This document shows positions 8,016 to 8,774 of a DNA stretch of 8,774 bases, one piece after another. Location: NCBI GenBank assembly GCA_003510765.1, contig DOKV01000162.1, positions 1 to 8,774 on the forward strand. Reading direction: 5' to 3'. The stretch's first letter is position 1. Every line of letters begins with the position of its first letter. Origin of the DNA: Clostridiaceae bacterium. GTDB taxonomy: Bacteria > Bacillota > Clostridia > Clostridiales > Clostridiaceae. The notes below the pieces were generated by a model. The model saw only the letters and a list, made by a program, of their open reading frames with translations. It was not told the origin of the DNA and did not search any database. Position numbers and translations under genes: made by a program.

Positions 8016-8534
8016 TTACAGGTCGTACTGAACCATGGATTCCACATGATATCCGTCCAGCTTTTCTCGTCCTTTGAGCTCTGTCAGTTCGATCATGAAA
8101 TCCACAGACACCACTTCACCGCCAGCCAATTCAATGAGTTTTGCACAAGCAGATATGGTGCCTCCTGTAGCCAAAAGATCATCCACTAAAGCTACCCGAT
8201 CTCCTTTCTTAAAGGCATTTTTATGGATCTCTAGGGTGTCGGATCCATATTCTAGATCATAGGTAATGGAGACTGTCTCCTGGGGTAGCTTCCCTGGTTT
8301 TCTTATGGGAATAAAGCCCACACCTAAAGCATAGGCCAGTGGTACTCCAAAGATAAACCCGCGGGCTTCAGGACCTGCAATGTAATCCACATTCAATGCC
8401 CGAAGTTTCTTTGCCATGGTGTCTATGAGCTCTTTAAAAACTTGGCCGTCTCCAATGAGCGGCGTAATATCCTTAAAACTAATACCTTCTTTTGGGAAAT
8501 TCTCAATAATACCAATTTTTTCTTTAAAATCCAT
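8016..8534 (-). CDS. apt: Adenine phosphoribosyltransferase
   Basis: Purine salvage enzyme that joins adenine to PRPP to give AMP and pyrophosphate in the cytoplasm. The 172-residue product has the normal length of bacterial Apt. Visible features are FKDITPLIGD (20-29), the GPEARGFIFG segment (54-63), the flexible-loop region IRKPGKLP (77-84), and the PRPP-binding motif VALVDDLLATGGT (114-126), which defines type I phosphoribosyltransferases. The ATG at 8534 is chosen because GGAGG lies 5 bases upstream. A longer reading from the in-frame TTG at 8546 would put the start just upstream of, and partly before, that ribosome binding site, and adds residues not usual in the family. It lies 21 bases after the RecJ-like gene and upstream of relA, an order common in Firmicutes. 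Confidence 0.96.
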   Translation of the reverse strand: MDFKEKIGIIENFPKEGISFKDITPLIGDGQVFKELIDTMAKKLRALNVDYIAGPEARGFIFGVPLAYALGVGFIPIRKPGKLPQETVSITYDLEYGSDTLEIHKNAFKKGDRVALVDDLLATGGTISACAKLIELAGGEVVSVDFMIELTELKGREKLDGYHVESMVQYDL

Positions 8535-8539
8535 AAGAT

Positions 8540-8544
8540 CCTCC
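8540..8544 (-). promoter_or_regulatory. Ribosome binding site deciding the apt start
   Basis: GGAGG on the minus strand, 5 bases before the ATG at 8534. It follows immediately on the alternative TTG start at 8546-8544, sharing its last base, which makes that TTG an unlikely start. Confidence 0.85.
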
Positions 8545-8555
8545 AAAATTTTATT

Positions 8556-8774
8556 TTAGCTGTTCACCAAGTACTTGGCAATTTGTTCTGCTCGATGCGT
8601 ATCTTCTGTGGTTAATAATTCAATGATGATCCGTGCATTATCCACCATGGACCAAGGATTGTCTTTGGGGCTAACAAGGGCTCTTAGCTGAGTATCCTCT
8701 TCATTGGACATCTTTTTTAGCGCCCGAATCCCATAATTGGTAGAAACCCTAAGTCGATCAAGTCCCATGTCCAA
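8556..8774 (-). CDS. recJ: RecJ-like DHH-family protein, 3' part only; appears C-terminally truncated
   Basis: The last 72 codons of a gene that continues past the right edge. GLDRLRVSTNYGIRAL (4-19) matches the RecJ segment after the DHH domain (GLxRLxxTxNxGIxAL). ARIIIELLTTEDTHRAEQIAKYL (47-69) matches the following RecJ helix (ELLLTEDxxxAxxIAxxL). RecJ is the 5'-3' single-strand DNA exonuclease of recombination and repair. A normal RecJ would continue for a few hundred residues through DHHA1 and OB-fold domains, but here the reading frame stops at TAA (8558-8556), only 21 bases before apt, so those parts are absent at this locus. The usual PRxNAAGR motif is also replaced by PKDNPWSM. Position directly upstream of apt is where recJ sits in many Firmicutes, which supports the assignment. 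It could be a decayed recJ, a shortened paralogue with another role, or a DHH protein of different type. The 5' part is not visible, and the TTG at the edge is an internal codon, not a demonstrated start. Confidence 0.68.
   Translation of the reverse strand: MDMGLDRLRVSTNYGIRALKKMSNEEDTQLRALVSPKDNPWSMVDNARIIIELLTTEDTHRAEQIAKYLVNS

Overview
The window reads as a compact run of bacterial housekeeping genes, all on the minus strand. The gene set and order suggest an anaerobic member of the Firmicutes, class Clostridia. Support comes from HemZ, the recJ-apt-relA-dtd-(metallo-hydrolase)-hemZ-hisS-aspS order, strong GGAGG-type ribosome binding sites, and moderate AT richness. Genus cannot be fixed from the sequence. 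I see no mobile element, CRISPR array, tRNA or rRNA, and no convincing gene on the plus strand.

Layout in transcription order (right to left): the 3' part of a RecJ-like gene that ends unexpectedly early (8774-8556); apt (8534-8016); a 92-base gap holding a strong hairpin without a U tract; relA/spoT-type bifunctional (p)ppGpp enzyme (7923-5719); dtd (5710-5261); a glyoxalase II-like metallo-beta-lactamase-fold hydrolase (5240-4641); hemZ radical SAM protein (4631-3213); hisS (3199-1943); aspS (1943-153); and an intrinsic terminator (142-109). Bases 1-108 are AT-rich and hold no gene I can support. Apart from the gap before relA, the genes are 8 to 21 bases apart or overlap. Several Shine-Dalgarno sequences sit on the stop codon of the gene before. 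No promoter or T-box leader fits between them, so this looks like one operon whose promoter lies beyond the right edge and whose end is at about 109.

The genes share a translation and stress theme: two aminoacyl-tRNA synthetases, the deacylase that removes D-amino acids from tRNA, the alarmone synthetase/hydrolase that responds to uncharged tRNA, and purine salvage, which feeds on the same nucleotide pools that the alarmone regulates. HemZ and the metallo-hydrolase have less certain roles.

The window is mostly ordinary. The best items for a second look are the short, motif-poor RecJ-like gene at the right edge, the unexplained hairpin between apt and relA, and the doubtful fit of HemZ to a true coproporphyrinogen oxidase. 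I found no evidence for an undescribed multi-gene system here.
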